Shown: positions 17,132 through 25,098, numbered from the stretch's first letter. The stretch: 26,760 nucleotides of DNA from an uncultured Lachnospiraceae bacterium (GCA_910589635.1 CAJUTD010000019.1:1-26760); one strand, 5' to 3'. Notes: generated by a model not told the origin, from the sequence alone. A program made the numbers and translations.

Positions 17132-19711
17132 TTATTTCTCTACGTCAATGGCAAAATTGAATGGCCGGTATAAATCCTGCTCCACACAATAACAAACAAA
17201 ATTGTCTGACTCATAGTATACTTTCACATCATTGGGATAGTATTTTGCGAACTCCTGCGCCCACTCATACAGCTTTGACATCTCAATCAGGCGATTCACT
17301 CCCTGGTACATAGAAATCCCCGATCCGGCCGGCAACGGCTCCTTGGCATATTTCGGAGCTATCTCCGGTTCATCGCCACGGTATGCCCTTCCGTACATAA
17401 TCGGTATCTTCTCTATGAAAAAATAAACCTTTGAGGTAGGGATTGTCACCGAATGTGTCCTTCCCTTGCGCTCCACATCCTTCAGGAAGGTGTGCACCTC
17501 GTGGTGATACCCATAATCCTCTCCCATACGAAGCTCATCGTTGGCAGAACAGATTGTCCAGGTAAAATCCTTATTATCATGTAGAATATTAGTCAGGCAG
17601 AGAATCGCGTCGTTGGTCTGCAATGACTGCCGCTCGGGCGGTTCACGCAGCAGTCCTGCCTGGCTGCTGAACACAACCACTGCTGCCAGCGCTGCCAGAG
17701 AAACCGTGTGCAAAATCCATTTCTTCTTAAACCAGCCGAACAATAACTGCAAAATTCCGTCTGCACAAAGGCTCCACGCCGCCGCCAGAACATAGGCATA
17801 GAAAATGCAGGTTCTGATAGCATCCATAAGCGTCGGCAGTCCCAGCCGTGAGGAAGCCTGCAAGATGGACAACATCACCATTCCCGCAGACAGAGAGAGG
17901 CATCTCGCCGCATAATCCGTCTGCCGCACCAGGAAGAATATCAGAGACAGCGCTGCCAGCAGAGCAATCGAACCCACAAGCATCATCTGGAAAACCGGAT
18001 AACTGTCCAAAATAATATAGATTCTCATAGCCTCCCAAAAAGCAGTGAACGCTGATCTCAACTTCGATATTACCCTTTGGGGAAGAGATTTCTTAGCTAC
18101 AGCCACCGTATTGTTCGTGCCCTCATGATTACCGCCAGACGTAATCTCCCCTTGCAGCCCCTGTGCGTTTGTACCATTTTCTACAGTGCCGCCCGCATCG
18201 GCAGAACTGCCTTCTTCTGCTTCCTCCTCATCCTGCGCCGGTATATTCTGTATATATTCTTGATTATTCTCTCCTGAAATAACTTTCATACCCCACCCCA
18301 GGGAACCTTGCAGCGGCGTCCCCATTGCAAAAGCAATCAGCATGGGCAATATGGCAATAAGAATAGACAAAATACCGGTCAGCATGACTTTCCCCAGATA
18401 TTTGGGGCGGAATAGTCGGAAAAAATACCCACAGGCAACGCCGATGCACAAAAGACCGGCGATCATCGTATCATAAAAATGTGCGGAAAGCGTCATGCCA
18501 AAACTAATAGCAAAACCGGCCAGATACCAGAAATCCGCAGTGAGTGGCTTCCTGGTCTTTGGGGGTTTTTTCGCTCTTTCCGCCTTCCGAAACCCAAAAC
18601 GTTTCTTTGTTAACTCTTCTGCTGCTTCTTCCCGTACCGCCTGCTCTCGCTGTGGACGAAGCTCCGTCCTTACAATGCCATTCTCTTCAATTCTGATAAT
18701 ACTCTCTTCCGATAAAGGCAACAGCTCTTCCCCTGCCGCCGCATCAACTTCCACTGCCTGTATAATCCTATTCTTAGCCGCAGCAGCCGTTCCGCCTTCC
18801 TTTGCTTTCTTTACCTTCTGTTCTTTCTTAACAAAGAACGCAAACAAATAATAGATAGAGGGCAGTATAAAAATCATGCCGAATTCCTGTGGCAGCGTAC
18901 TGAAAAAGCGAATATAAGTATTTTCCCCAAATACCTTGAGGAATACATACATGAACACTCCCACATACGGCGCATATTTTGATTTACAGCAATATTTCAT
19001 AAACGCTAACAGAACATAATGTATCATCAAATTCTGAGAGAAACAAAAAACCCTCAGCAAGACATACGTCGGTATGGCAAAGACTTCATGCAGGTAATAA
19101 ATAACACAATGAAACCCAAAGGGATAAATACCGGCAACAAACATCTTATTCCTGCTTAGATAATTCACCCAATAATTGTGTACCGGTAAGTCCGATTCGC
19201 AATAGCCAAAATATTGTACAAGATTTGTGCCATATACATAGCAAAGCCCCGCTGTCAATGCCACAATCAGCAAAATATCAATGATATTCGCGCGAATCAC
19301 ACGGAATAATCTGCGCAATGCCTTTTTCATGAGCTTCCAAATGGCTGTGCGGACACGCCGCATAAACAAGCGGACGCCAAACTGCCCACCGGCAAGACGT
19401 TCCAGGTAATCAAGCCCCTCCTGCACCGCCTGCAACGGTTCTTTTCGGTAAAGAACAACATAGATTGCCGCGCACGGAACAATTGTAAAGAGGATTAACG
19501 TCACACGGTTGGAGATATGCAGCAATTCCAAGACAGACACCAGATTCATCATATAAAAATTGCCGACCATCTGATACGCGATAAAGCGCTCGCAGAACCT
19601 CAATTTATGTAATTTGCGATAGAGCAGCGCCGCCGGAAATAAAAAGGTCACCACAAGATATGCCATAAGGCATCCAATCGTCTGTAAGATAGTCAAAACC
19701 TCCATTGACAC
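17132..19711 (-). CDS. Large polytopic membrane protein, GT-C-like
   Basis: About 859 aa; not a standard Pel protein. GTG 19711 is preferred because AGGAGG (19720-19725 on the plus strand) is eight bases upstream; ATG 19705 is the next option. About 12-14 membrane segments are split by two long hydrophilic loops: a basic/acidic cytoplasmic-type loop (KKEQKVKKAKEGG to KKPPKTRKPL, ~95 aa) and a Glu/Gly/Asn-rich loop (~65 aa). After a membrane segment near residue 165 comes YCESDLPVHNYWVNYLSRN, then GIYPFGFHCVIYYL; an acidic pair in the first long external loop is typical of GT-C glycosyltransferases using lipid-linked donors. A soluble C-terminal domain of ~170 aa ends in RPFNFAIDVEK. Its place between pelE and the DUF2194 gene argues for a role in polymer synthesis or decoration. 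GT-C assignment is inference. Confidence 0.75.
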   Translation of the reverse strand: MSMEVLTILQTIGCLMAYLVVTFLFPAALLYRKLHKLRFCERFIAYQMVGNFYMMNLVSVLELLHISNRVTLILFTIVPCAAIYVVLYRKEPLQAVQEGLDYLERLAGGQFGVRLFMRRVRTAIWKLMKKALRRLFRVIRANIIDILLIVALTAGLCYVYGTNLVQYFGYCESDLPVHNYWVNYLSRNKMFVAGIYPFGFHCVIYYLHEVFAIPTYVLLRVFCFSQNLMIHYVLLAFMKYCCKSKYAPYVGVFMYVFLKVFGENTYIRFFSTLPQEFGMIFILPSIYYLFAFFVKKEQKVKKAKEGGTAAAAKNRIIQAVEVDAAAGEELLPLSEESIIRIEENGIVRTELRPQREQAVREEAAEELTKKRFGFRKAERAKKPPKTRKPLTADFWYLAGFAISFGMTLSAHFYDTMIAGLLCIGVACGYFFRLFRPKYLGKVMLTGILSILIAILPMLIAFAMGTPLQGSLGWGMKVISGENNQEYIQNIPAQDEEEAEEGSSADAGGTVENGTNAQGLQGEITSGGNHEGTNNTVAVAKKSLPQRVISKLRSAFTAFWEAMRIYIILDSYPVFQMMLVGSIALLAALSLIFFLVRQTDYAARCLSLSAGMVMLSILQASSRLGLPTLMDAIRTCIFYAYVLAAAWSLCADGILQLLFGWFKKKWILHTVSLAALAAVVVFSSQAGLLREPPERQSLQTNDAILCLTNILHDNKDFTWTICSANDELRMGEDYGYHHEVHTFLKDVERKGRTHSVTIPTSKVYFFIEKIPIMYGRAYRGDEPEIAPKYAKEPLPAGSGISMYQGVNRLIEMSKLYEWAQEFAKYYPNDVKVYYESDNFVCYCVEQDLYRPFNFAIDVEK

Positions 19712-19719
19712 TGCCATCA

Positions 19720-19725
19720 CCTCCT
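19720..19725 (-). promoter_or_regulatory. Ribosome binding site favouring a GTG start
   Basis: AGGAGG on the minus strand is eight bases from GTG 19711, but only two from ATG 19717 and fourteen from ATG 19705. Spacing therefore decides for GTG. Confidence 0.6.
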
Positions 19726-19778
19726 AAGCATATTGCAAAATTAACGCTGAGAACACCAAACCTACATCGACATCTGTG

Positions 19779-20909
19779 TTAACTGAACGTACGAATTAAC
19801 GCCAACGTCTCCCTGTCGATAACAATGCTGGACTGTTTTAAAGCGTCCAGCGTCTCAAAGAACTTCTCTTTCTCTTGCGCCGTAAAGTACAGCTTGAGCC
19901 TGCATGTATAGCTGGAAAGTTCTTCCGGATACTGCGCGGCTGCACGGCTGCACCACATTTCCATCATCTCAAAATCTTTAATATCCAGCAGACGCAGGCA
20001 GATCCATTCATAATACTGGCTCGTGAACCGGTAGGAGGCCTTGCGGTACAGCACTTCCCCCACTTCGGCAAATTTCTTCACCATGTTCTTCTGCTCCATC
20101 TCTGTAAAGACTTTTTGCTCCAACATATTGTTCATATAGGGAATCAGATAATATTCACAATCTGTCTGATCTTCCTCTTCTTTCTCAATCTCCCGCCAAA
20201 CTTTCTGCACATTGCCACGGAAATCATTGAGTTCGTCTTGCAGCACGGACGCCGCATAATGTGAGGTCTCCGAGTCCGGGCTGTTCAACGCCAGCGAGAT
20301 TGCCGCCAACGAATTATGGACGTCGCCGCGAATGACATTCAGCATCAAGCTGCGCAGGCTTTCTTTATCACTGACTGCAATCGCCTCCTCCAAGGGAGCG
20401 ATATTCCTCTCGCGCTCCTCGTCCGCACGCTCGTTGGTGCGCACGCGCTCTTTGCTGAATATAACATCTTCCAGATGGACATCCTGGCGAAATATAAAAC
20501 GAAACAGGAGATACCCTGCGCCAAAGAAAATCGGCCCCGCCAATGGACACAAAAGCATGACGATAAACTTCATGACGTATACAAATCTGCCGTCTTTCAT
20601 GGGAAGCTCTTCATCATCCTGCGCCTCTTCTCCTTCCGCTATTTCTTCCTGCGCATTTTTCGGCTTTTCTTCGGTCCTTCTTTCTTCCTGTGCGCTCTTT
20701 GGCTTTTCTTTGCTCCCTGTTTCTTCCTGTGCGCTCTTTGGCTTTTCTTCGGTCCTTCTTTCTTCCTGTGCGGCTTCTGCCCTCTTACGCTCCGCCGCGT
20801 CTCTCCTCTCAGATCGCTTGACATGGAGCAGCCCAAACACCAGATACAGCACTGACACGGCCGCATTGCCCAAAAGGATGCAGCAGAAGATCATCTCCTT
20901 CACTGTCAT
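19779..20909 (-). CDS. pelE: PelE-like membrane scaffold protein
   Basis: 376 aa. TM1 covers residues about 5-29 and a second hydrophobic hairpin or TM about 112-140. Between them is a highly charged loop (about 31-105) made largely of 13-aa repeats (AQEERRTEEKPKS type). The C-terminal ~230 residues are helical, TPR/HEAT-like (LRSLMLNVIRGDVHNSLAAI, SHYAASVLQDELNDFRGN). Pseudomonas PelE has two TM helices and a TPR domain and binds PelD and PelG in the inner-membrane synthase complex; length, layout and position fit. The ATG overlaps the pelD stop codon as ATGA, so the two are translationally coupled. The long repeat loop is not in the usual PelE and would lengthen the cytoplasmic connection. 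Confidence 0.82.
   Translation of the reverse strand: MTVKEMIFCCILLGNAAVSVLYLVFGLLHVKRSERRDAAERKRAEAAQEERRTEEKPKSAQEETGSKEKPKSAQEERRTEEKPKNAQEEIAEGEEAQDDEELPMKDGRFVYVMKFIVMLLCPLAGPIFFGAGYLLFRFIFRQDVHLEDVIFSKERVRTNERADEERERNIAPLEEAIAVSDKESLRSLMLNVIRGDVHNSLAAISLALNSPDSETSHYAASVLQDELNDFRGNVQKVWREIEKEEEDQTDCEYYLIPYMNNMLEQKVFTEMEQKNMVKKFAEVGEVLYRKASYRFTSQYYEWICLRLLDIKDFEMMEMWCSRAAAQYPEELSSYTCRLKLYFTAQEKEKFFETLDALKQSSIVIDRETLALIRTFS
20642..20777. repeat. 39-nt minisatellite in pelE
   Basis: TTTCTTCCTG recurs at 20642, 20681, 20720 and 20759, exactly 39 bases apart; the units between are near-identical. They encode 13-aa Lys/Glu-rich units (residues about 47-98), in frame, in the loop between the two membrane segments. 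Confidence 0.9.
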
Positions 20910-23104
20910 ATCCCCACATCCTCCCGAATCACACTCTTATAACCAGTTTTCCCAAAACGCTTAATTACAAACTCAGCGTCCTTGTTGTCGGTATTGGATA
21001 AAAGGGCGCAGAGCCGTCCATCGGACATTTTACCAATATAATCGCTCTGGCGCATAAGGCCCGCCAGCTCGCTTCCGCATTTCTCCAAATTCTTGCCTTC
21101 TATATCTATCTCTAAAATCGTACACTCCGTAAGCCCCTTATTCCTTGCCGTCAGATACGCTTTTACCAGTGATTCAAACGCTTCTGCGTCGAGCACCTTC
21201 GTCCCTTGCAGATAACGCTGCTGCTCCAGCGCGTCCAGATAGCGGTTCGCCCGCAGCACCGCATTCTGAATAAGATAGCCGATAATCACCAGCATATTCG
21301 CCTGGCTGAGCGTCATGCGTTCCCAGGGAATACCCCACACCATTAATATCAGCTGCATCTCGTCTTCCGCATAGATGGCGTCCGCCATCAAGGGATACTG
21401 CGGGTCCATGCTACGATTAATGTACACCCGCTTTTCCTTGAGCAGCCGGTACATATCCTCCATCTTCGTATACTCTATCGAATTGCCCAGCTCTCTTGCC
21501 TTGGGCGAGGTTGCCGAAAAGAGACGCGCATAGGAACGGTTCGCGATGGTGTAGATTGCCACATCTTTGCTGTCCACCAACCGCGCAAGAATCTCCGCCG
21601 CATAGAATAACACCTCTGACGGCTCGTATTGATCCAGACTGGAAGTAATCTCATAAATCTTGCCAAAACTGTCATTCTGGTTGACAAGCTGAACCTCCAG
21701 CATGTTCTTAATGCGGACATTGCTGGTGTTGATATCTTGAATATCATCTAATTGATTTACCATATACTGGACTTCATGTTTGTTCTCGTTGCGGATTGTG
21801 CGCAGACGGTCTTTCATATAACCGACCGCCAGTCCAAGGATAAATAGCTGTGCAATCCACACATATGTATTGTAATCCAACAGCACTTCTAAACTGGATC
21901 GGTTGTACATCTGCCGGAAACAGTAGCCGCCCACTGCAAGCACAGCGGAAAAAGTCGCCTGCTGCTGTCCGTAAACAATCGCAAACAACAAAACGTACAG
22001 CAGATAAAAATCCAGGTTCGCAAAATAGCGGCTCCCGACTGCCCTGTTATTTAACATAAAAAATGGGATAAAACAAATGAGATTTTCGATGAAAGGAATT
22101 AATGCGTCAAAGATGACGCGCAGCGTCTGCCGCCAGTCCCTCTTCCTGTGTCCCCTGACATCCTCCAGGTTGATAAAACTGGCGCTGTATTTCTTGATAT
22201 ATTTTGCCATCTTAACGACGACTTCGTCCACATGGTGGAACACTGTCAACCCAAGCTCGCCGGCAAACACGCCGTGATCTAACACTACGCGCACTAAGCT
22301 GCCTACTGTATTATCCACAATGGAGACTTCCTGCCCCATTTCTTTCTGAATCTTCTGCGCCAGCTCCATCTCATTGATTACTTCTCCTGAAGAGACATGG
22401 TAAAGTCCACGTTTGAGGCTTGGCGCAGCCGCAGCTTTATAGATTGCTTCCACAGCATCATTTACATATAATAAGGAAAATACCTTGTTGGCGTTCGCCT
22501 GGATATAGCCGGTCTCAATCGCTTCAATGCACATCTTGGCACAGGGGTTAGACTCAATGGACATTCGATTGCCGCCCATTTCTTTCTCCGGCATCAGATA
22601 TAAATGGTCTAGGCGCAGGATAACTGTGTCCGTGCCCATCATCTGCTTATAATTGCGGCAGACGTCTTCTCCCTGGACAATGGCAACGCTGCGAAAACTG
22701 TATGCCGACGTCTCTTCCCTCTCATCAATATCATTGGCATAAGATTGCGAATATACTTCCTGCGAGGAGAGATAAATAAAACGCCCTCCTTTAAGCATAG
22801 AAAAGGAGGTCAGGACATTCTGCAACGCAGTCTGGTAGCGCACAGCTTCCTTTCTGGGGTCGCTCCAGTCAAAATTATAATCATATACGCCCAGGAAGAT
22901 CGTAACATCGGGGCGCACACTATCAAAAATCTCCTTGAGGCAATCGCTCTCATAGGGGAAACGGTATTTCTCATAGGCATTCTTGTAGCTGCCGACCTGA
23001 TTCTTATTCCCCGTCAGCACATAGCAGCGATGCCCTTCCTTATTCAGCTTATTAATCATCGTTCGCATCAATTCATTGTCACTGCCGACCAATAATACTT
23101 CCAT
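20906..23104 (-). CDS. pelD: PelD, c-di-GMP receptor with N-terminal SDR domain
   Basis: 732 aa. Residues 1-~290 form an extended short-chain dehydrogenase/epimerase-like domain: MEVLLVGSDNELM, RFIYLSSQEVY (109-118) and the YHVSSGEVINEMELA tail. The catalytic Tyr-x3-Lys is absent (Y135 is followed by S139) and the GxxGxxG loop is degenerate, so it is probably non-enzymatic. Residues about 329-435 hold four membrane helices, then a helical linker, a GAF-like domain (~475-610) and a degenerate GGDEF domain (~620-725). In it R685-Q-S-D688 is the RxxD signature that binds c-di-GMP in Pseudomonas PelD, and G-K-M-S-D-G-R follows. No active GGDEF motif is seen. GAGG lies five bases before the ATG. 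It is predicted to activate PelF-dependent synthesis when c-di-GMP rises. It follows the PqqD gene by seven bases and overlaps pelE. Confidence 0.92.
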   Translation of the reverse strand: MEVLLVGSDNELMRTMINKLNKEGHRCYVLTGNKNQVGSYKNAYEKYRFPYESDCLKEIFDSVRPDVTIFLGVYDYNFDWSDPRKEAVRYQTALQNVLTSFSMLKGGRFIYLSSQEVYSQSYANDIDEREETSAYSFRSVAIVQGEDVCRNYKQMMGTDTVILRLDHLYLMPEKEMGGNRMSIESNPCAKMCIEAIETGYIQANANKVFSLLYVNDAVEAIYKAAAAPSLKRGLYHVSSGEVINEMELAQKIQKEMGQEVSIVDNTVGSLVRVVLDHGVFAGELGLTVFHHVDEVVVKMAKYIKKYSASFINLEDVRGHRKRDWRQTLRVIFDALIPFIENLICFIPFFMLNNRAVGSRYFANLDFYLLYVLLFAIVYGQQQATFSAVLAVGGYCFRQMYNRSSLEVLLDYNTYVWIAQLFILGLAVGYMKDRLRTIRNENKHEVQYMVNQLDDIQDINTSNVRIKNMLEVQLVNQNDSFGKIYEITSSLDQYEPSEVLFYAAEILARLVDSKDVAIYTIANRSYARLFSATSPKARELGNSIEYTKMEDMYRLLKEKRVYINRSMDPQYPLMADAIYAEDEMQLILMVWGIPWERMTLSQANMLVIIGYLIQNAVLRANRYLDALEQQRYLQGTKVLDAEAFESLVKAYLTARNKGLTECTILEIDIEGKNLEKCGSELAGLMRQSDYIGKMSDGRLCALLSNTDNKDAEFVIKRFGKTGYKSVIREDVGI

Positions 23105-23111
23105 GACTGCC

Positions 23112-23378
23112 TCACTTAACTCCTATTGATACTCCTACAGCTTCAAGCCCCGCAAGAAACTGCATTACATCCTCTTTTACTGTTTCCATATCTATTCCAT
23201 ACTGTCTTGCCAAATCCTCCGCTATCGCCACTGCATCAAGTCCCTGGCTGGCAAGTTCCCATATCTTGGCGCCGCTCTCGTTGAGTTCGATCGGCTCTAT
23301 ATAATTATCTCCCGGCTGTTCCATATCGAGCAGCCAGTAACTTCCTGCCGCTTTCCTGATTCTGTATCTGACACTCAC
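23112..23378 (-). CDS. PqqD-like peptide-recognition protein
   Basis: 88-aa stand-alone protein of the PqqD/RRE fold: three beta strands (VRYRIRKAAGSYWLLDM) followed by helices with the family pattern LNESGAKIWELA (about 33-44), a DLARQYG helix, and DVMQFLAGLEAVGV at the end. PqqD-type proteins bind leader peptides and present them to modifying enzymes; in lasso systems the B1 protein recognises a YxxP leader. Here the leader of the 149-aa protein at 89 has YEKP. The start is GTG 23378 with GAGG eight bases upstream. It lies between the peptidase and pelD genes, seven bases before pelD, thus co-transcribed with the Pel genes. A related PqqD-like domain is fused to the kinase at 23944. Confidence 0.9.
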   Translation of the reverse strand: MSVRYRIRKAAGSYWLLDMEQPGDNYIEPIELNESGAKIWELASQGLDAVAIAEDLARQYGIDMETVKEDVMQFLAGLEAVGVSIGVK

Positions 23379-23386
23379 TGATCCAA

Positions 23387-23390
23387 CCTC
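23387..23390 (-). promoter_or_regulatory. Ribosome binding site for the GTG-start PqqD gene
   Basis: GAGG on the minus strand is eight bases before GTG 23378. No in-frame ATG exists near the conserved N-terminus, so GTG is the likely start. Confidence 0.6.
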
Positions 23391-23399
23391 ACAAATAAT

Positions 23400-23834
23400 C
23401 TATCTGCCACAGGCCTTTATAAAATGAACAGCTACCGCAGCCTTGTGACGAATAGGGCGCAGCCGCAGCCAAACAGCGGCATAGAACCGGTATGGCAGGT
23501 TTCTGACAGAAATGTGCTTCCCCTTACGGATAAAACCAACCAGAATACCGCGCATCTGTTCCGGGCGCAGGGGGCCTTCAATTTGCGTCTGATTATCTCC
23601 CACCATATAAAACCCTTCCTGACGGACACGCCAAATGCGGTGGAGTACAAGAATACTGCCGTCTCGCCGATAGAGAACGACATCTCCACGTTTCAGCCTC
23701 CTGCCTTCCAACGGCGCCACTATCACACTGTCCCTGTCAGGCACAAGCATCGGGTACATGCTGTAACCATTAATGACTGTCTGAACCGTATTCCCATTCC
23801 TCAACAACTGCTCTATATCTGCTTTCGATTCCAT
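23400..23834 (-). CDS. S24/S26 family peptidase, signal-peptidase-like
   Basis: 144 aa. The catalytic serine is S25 in INGYSMYPML. The second conserved block is LKRGDVVLYRRDGS followed by LVLHRIWRV, with H65 at the place of the usual lysine, the Ser-His arrangement of SipW/ER-type signal peptidases; MVGDNQTQIEGP is the third conserved block. There is no N-terminal membrane anchor, unlike housekeeping signal peptidase I. ATG 23834 is preceded by AGGA about eight bases upstream. It is the first gene of the long leftward operon, directly upstream of the PqqD gene. A dedicated leader protease is the natural reading, perhaps cleaving after the AASG of the 149-aa protein, since the ABC exporter has no peptidase domain. 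The substrate is inferred. Confidence 0.87.
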   Translation of the reverse strand: MESKADIEQLLRNGNTVQTVINGYSMYPMLVPDRDSVIVAPLEGRRLKRGDVVLYRRDGSILVLHRIWRVRQEGFYMVGDNQTQIEGPLRPEQMRGILVGFIRKGKHISVRNLPYRFYAAVWLRLRPIRHKAAVAVHFIKACGR

Positions 23835-23875
23835 CCTTACATCCTGTAACCGTTTCGTTTCTTAAATAATAATAT

Positions 23876-23910
23876 CATTATAGCACTTTTTATATAAAAA
23901 TGCTATAATG
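23876..23910. promoter_or_regulatory. Symmetric divergent promoter of the pel operon and kinase gene
   Basis: CATTATAGCA (23876-23885) is the exact reverse complement of TGCTATAATG (23901-23910), and the centre TTTTTATATAAAAA (23887-23900) is itself a palindrome; only C23886 breaks the symmetry. Each arm holds TATAAT (plus 23904-23909; minus 23877-23882). A -35 at 17-base spacing would fall in the opposite arm (TAGCAC or TAGCAT), a poor match to consensus. Predicted leaders are about 28 and 36 bases, too short for a riboswitch. A dimeric regulator or competition between polymerases could couple the two transcripts. Confidence 0.65.
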
Positions 23911-23943
23911 ACATTACATTTACAGGCAATGAAAGGAACTAAT

Positions 23944-25098
23944 ATGTTAAAGTTGAACAACGGATATCTGCTTCACAAAATTGCCGGTATCCCATTTCTT
24001 CTCCCCTATGGACAAAAAATTGTCGATAACAAACACAGCATCCGGCTAAATGATTCAGGATTGCTGTTATACCGTACATTAACGCAGGGGGCCGATGAAG
24101 ACATGCTGCTTCAAGTATTAATTTCCCATTACCAGGCACAAGCCACGGATATTCCCGCTCTGAAAGAGGACGTCAAACATTTTCTTCTCCAATTGGAAGG
24201 AGCGGGGATTCTTTCGCGTCCACAAAATTTCCCAGCGGATAATGCGGATTTCTTTTTTCAGATTGGCCCTGCCGTAATGGCATACTGCGGTCCCAAGGAG
24301 CTGCTCATGCCATCTCTATTTGACTTCTCCTGTGAGAATGCTTCCGCAGACCTGACAGTCAGTATTATCCCCTGCGGCGCAGACGAAACCGACAACGGTG
24401 AGTTGTTAATCCGCACAAATGAGATGGTTATCTGTAAAACCAATAGTTGTTATCGTTTCTTATATCCCGCAGATTATGGCATTACAGAAATGCATGTTTC
24501 TTTGAACGGCGGGAACGCCGCCCTCTTCTGCCCAAAGCCATACGGCAGCGGCTTGCCCGAAAAAGTCTTTCACGCCCTTCGCTTTGCCTATCTTATCTGC
24601 GCACAGCGCTTGGGAGCATTTGCCCTTCACTCAGCCTCCATTTTATACCGGGAGAAAGCATGGCTATTCTCAGGTTCTTCCGGCGCCGGCAAGTCCACGC
24701 ACACTTTGCTCTGGAACCGCCGCTATCAGACGCCATTCCTAAACGGTGATTTAAACCTATTGGGTTTTGAAGGGGACACCCCAGTCGTGTATGGTATTCC
24801 ATGGTGCGGCACCTCCGGCTATTATACGACATCGACTGTTCCACTTGGAGGTATCACCTTTCTGAAACAGGCTCCTACCGACACCCTGCTGCCAATATCG
24901 GACGAAGACATTGCCCTGCGCACCATGCAGCGTCTGATATCGCCATCCTGGACAGCCGAGATGATGATGATGAACTTATCCTTTGCTGAGGATTTGCGCA
25001 AAAGAATTCCAGTTTTTCATTTGCAATGCACGAAAGAGGATTCGGCTGCCACCCTAATCAAACAGGCCATTGATGAAAACGCCGACAAAAACTTTTGA
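23944..25098 (+). CDS. HprK-related kinase with N-terminal PqqD-like domain
   Basis: 384 aa from ATG 23944, which has AAAGGA six bases upstream; an upstream ATG at 23908 overlaps the -10 box and is unlikely. Residues 1-~92 look like a PqqD fold (IRLNDSGLLLYRTL, then DVKHFLLQLEGAGIL). After a linker, residues ~195-384 are HPr-kinase-like: LGAFALHSASI (H229), Walker A GSSGAGKST (244-252), NGDLNLL with D269, and GIPWCGTSG. HprK-related proteins in leader-peptide clusters phosphorylate a serine of the substrate, as shown for paeninodin; true HPr regulation is unlikely because of the fused domain and the context. It is divergent from the operon that carries the peptidase and stand-alone PqqD. Fusion of recognition domain and kinase in one chain suggests leader-guided phosphorylation. 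Confidence 0.88.
   Translation: MLKLNNGYLLHKIAGIPFLLPYGQKIVDNKHSIRLNDSGLLLYRTLTQGADEDMLLQVLISHYQAQATDIPALKEDVKHFLLQLEGAGILSRPQNFPADNADFFFQIGPAVMAYCGPKELLMPSLFDFSCENASADLTVSIIPCGADETDNGELLIRTNEMVICKTNSCYRFLYPADYGITEMHVSLNGGNAALFCPKPYGSGLPEKVFHALRFAYLICAQRLGAFALHSASILYREKAWLFSGSSGAGKSTHTLLWNRRYQTPFLNGDLNLLGFEGDTPVVYGIPWCGTSGYYTTSTVPLGGITFLKQAPTDTLLPISDEDIALRTMQRLISPSWTAEMMMMNLSFAEDLRKRIPVFHLQCTKEDSAATLIKQAIDENADKNF

Noticed and set aside
20332..20964. 210-aa plus-strand frame opposite pelE
   Set aside because: Low-complexity translation of the 39-base repeats in antisense; it crosses the pelE start and the pelD end and has no start signal.
23835..23943. c-di-GMP riboswitch upstream of the pel operon
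   Set aside because: Predicted leader RNAs are only about 28-36 bases, far too short; control is more likely through PelD.
89..25098. A complete lasso-peptide gene cluster
   Set aside because: No asparagine-synthetase-like cyclase and no transglutaminase-like B2 peptidase occur in the window, and the candidate precursor is a 149-aa protein rather than a short peptide.
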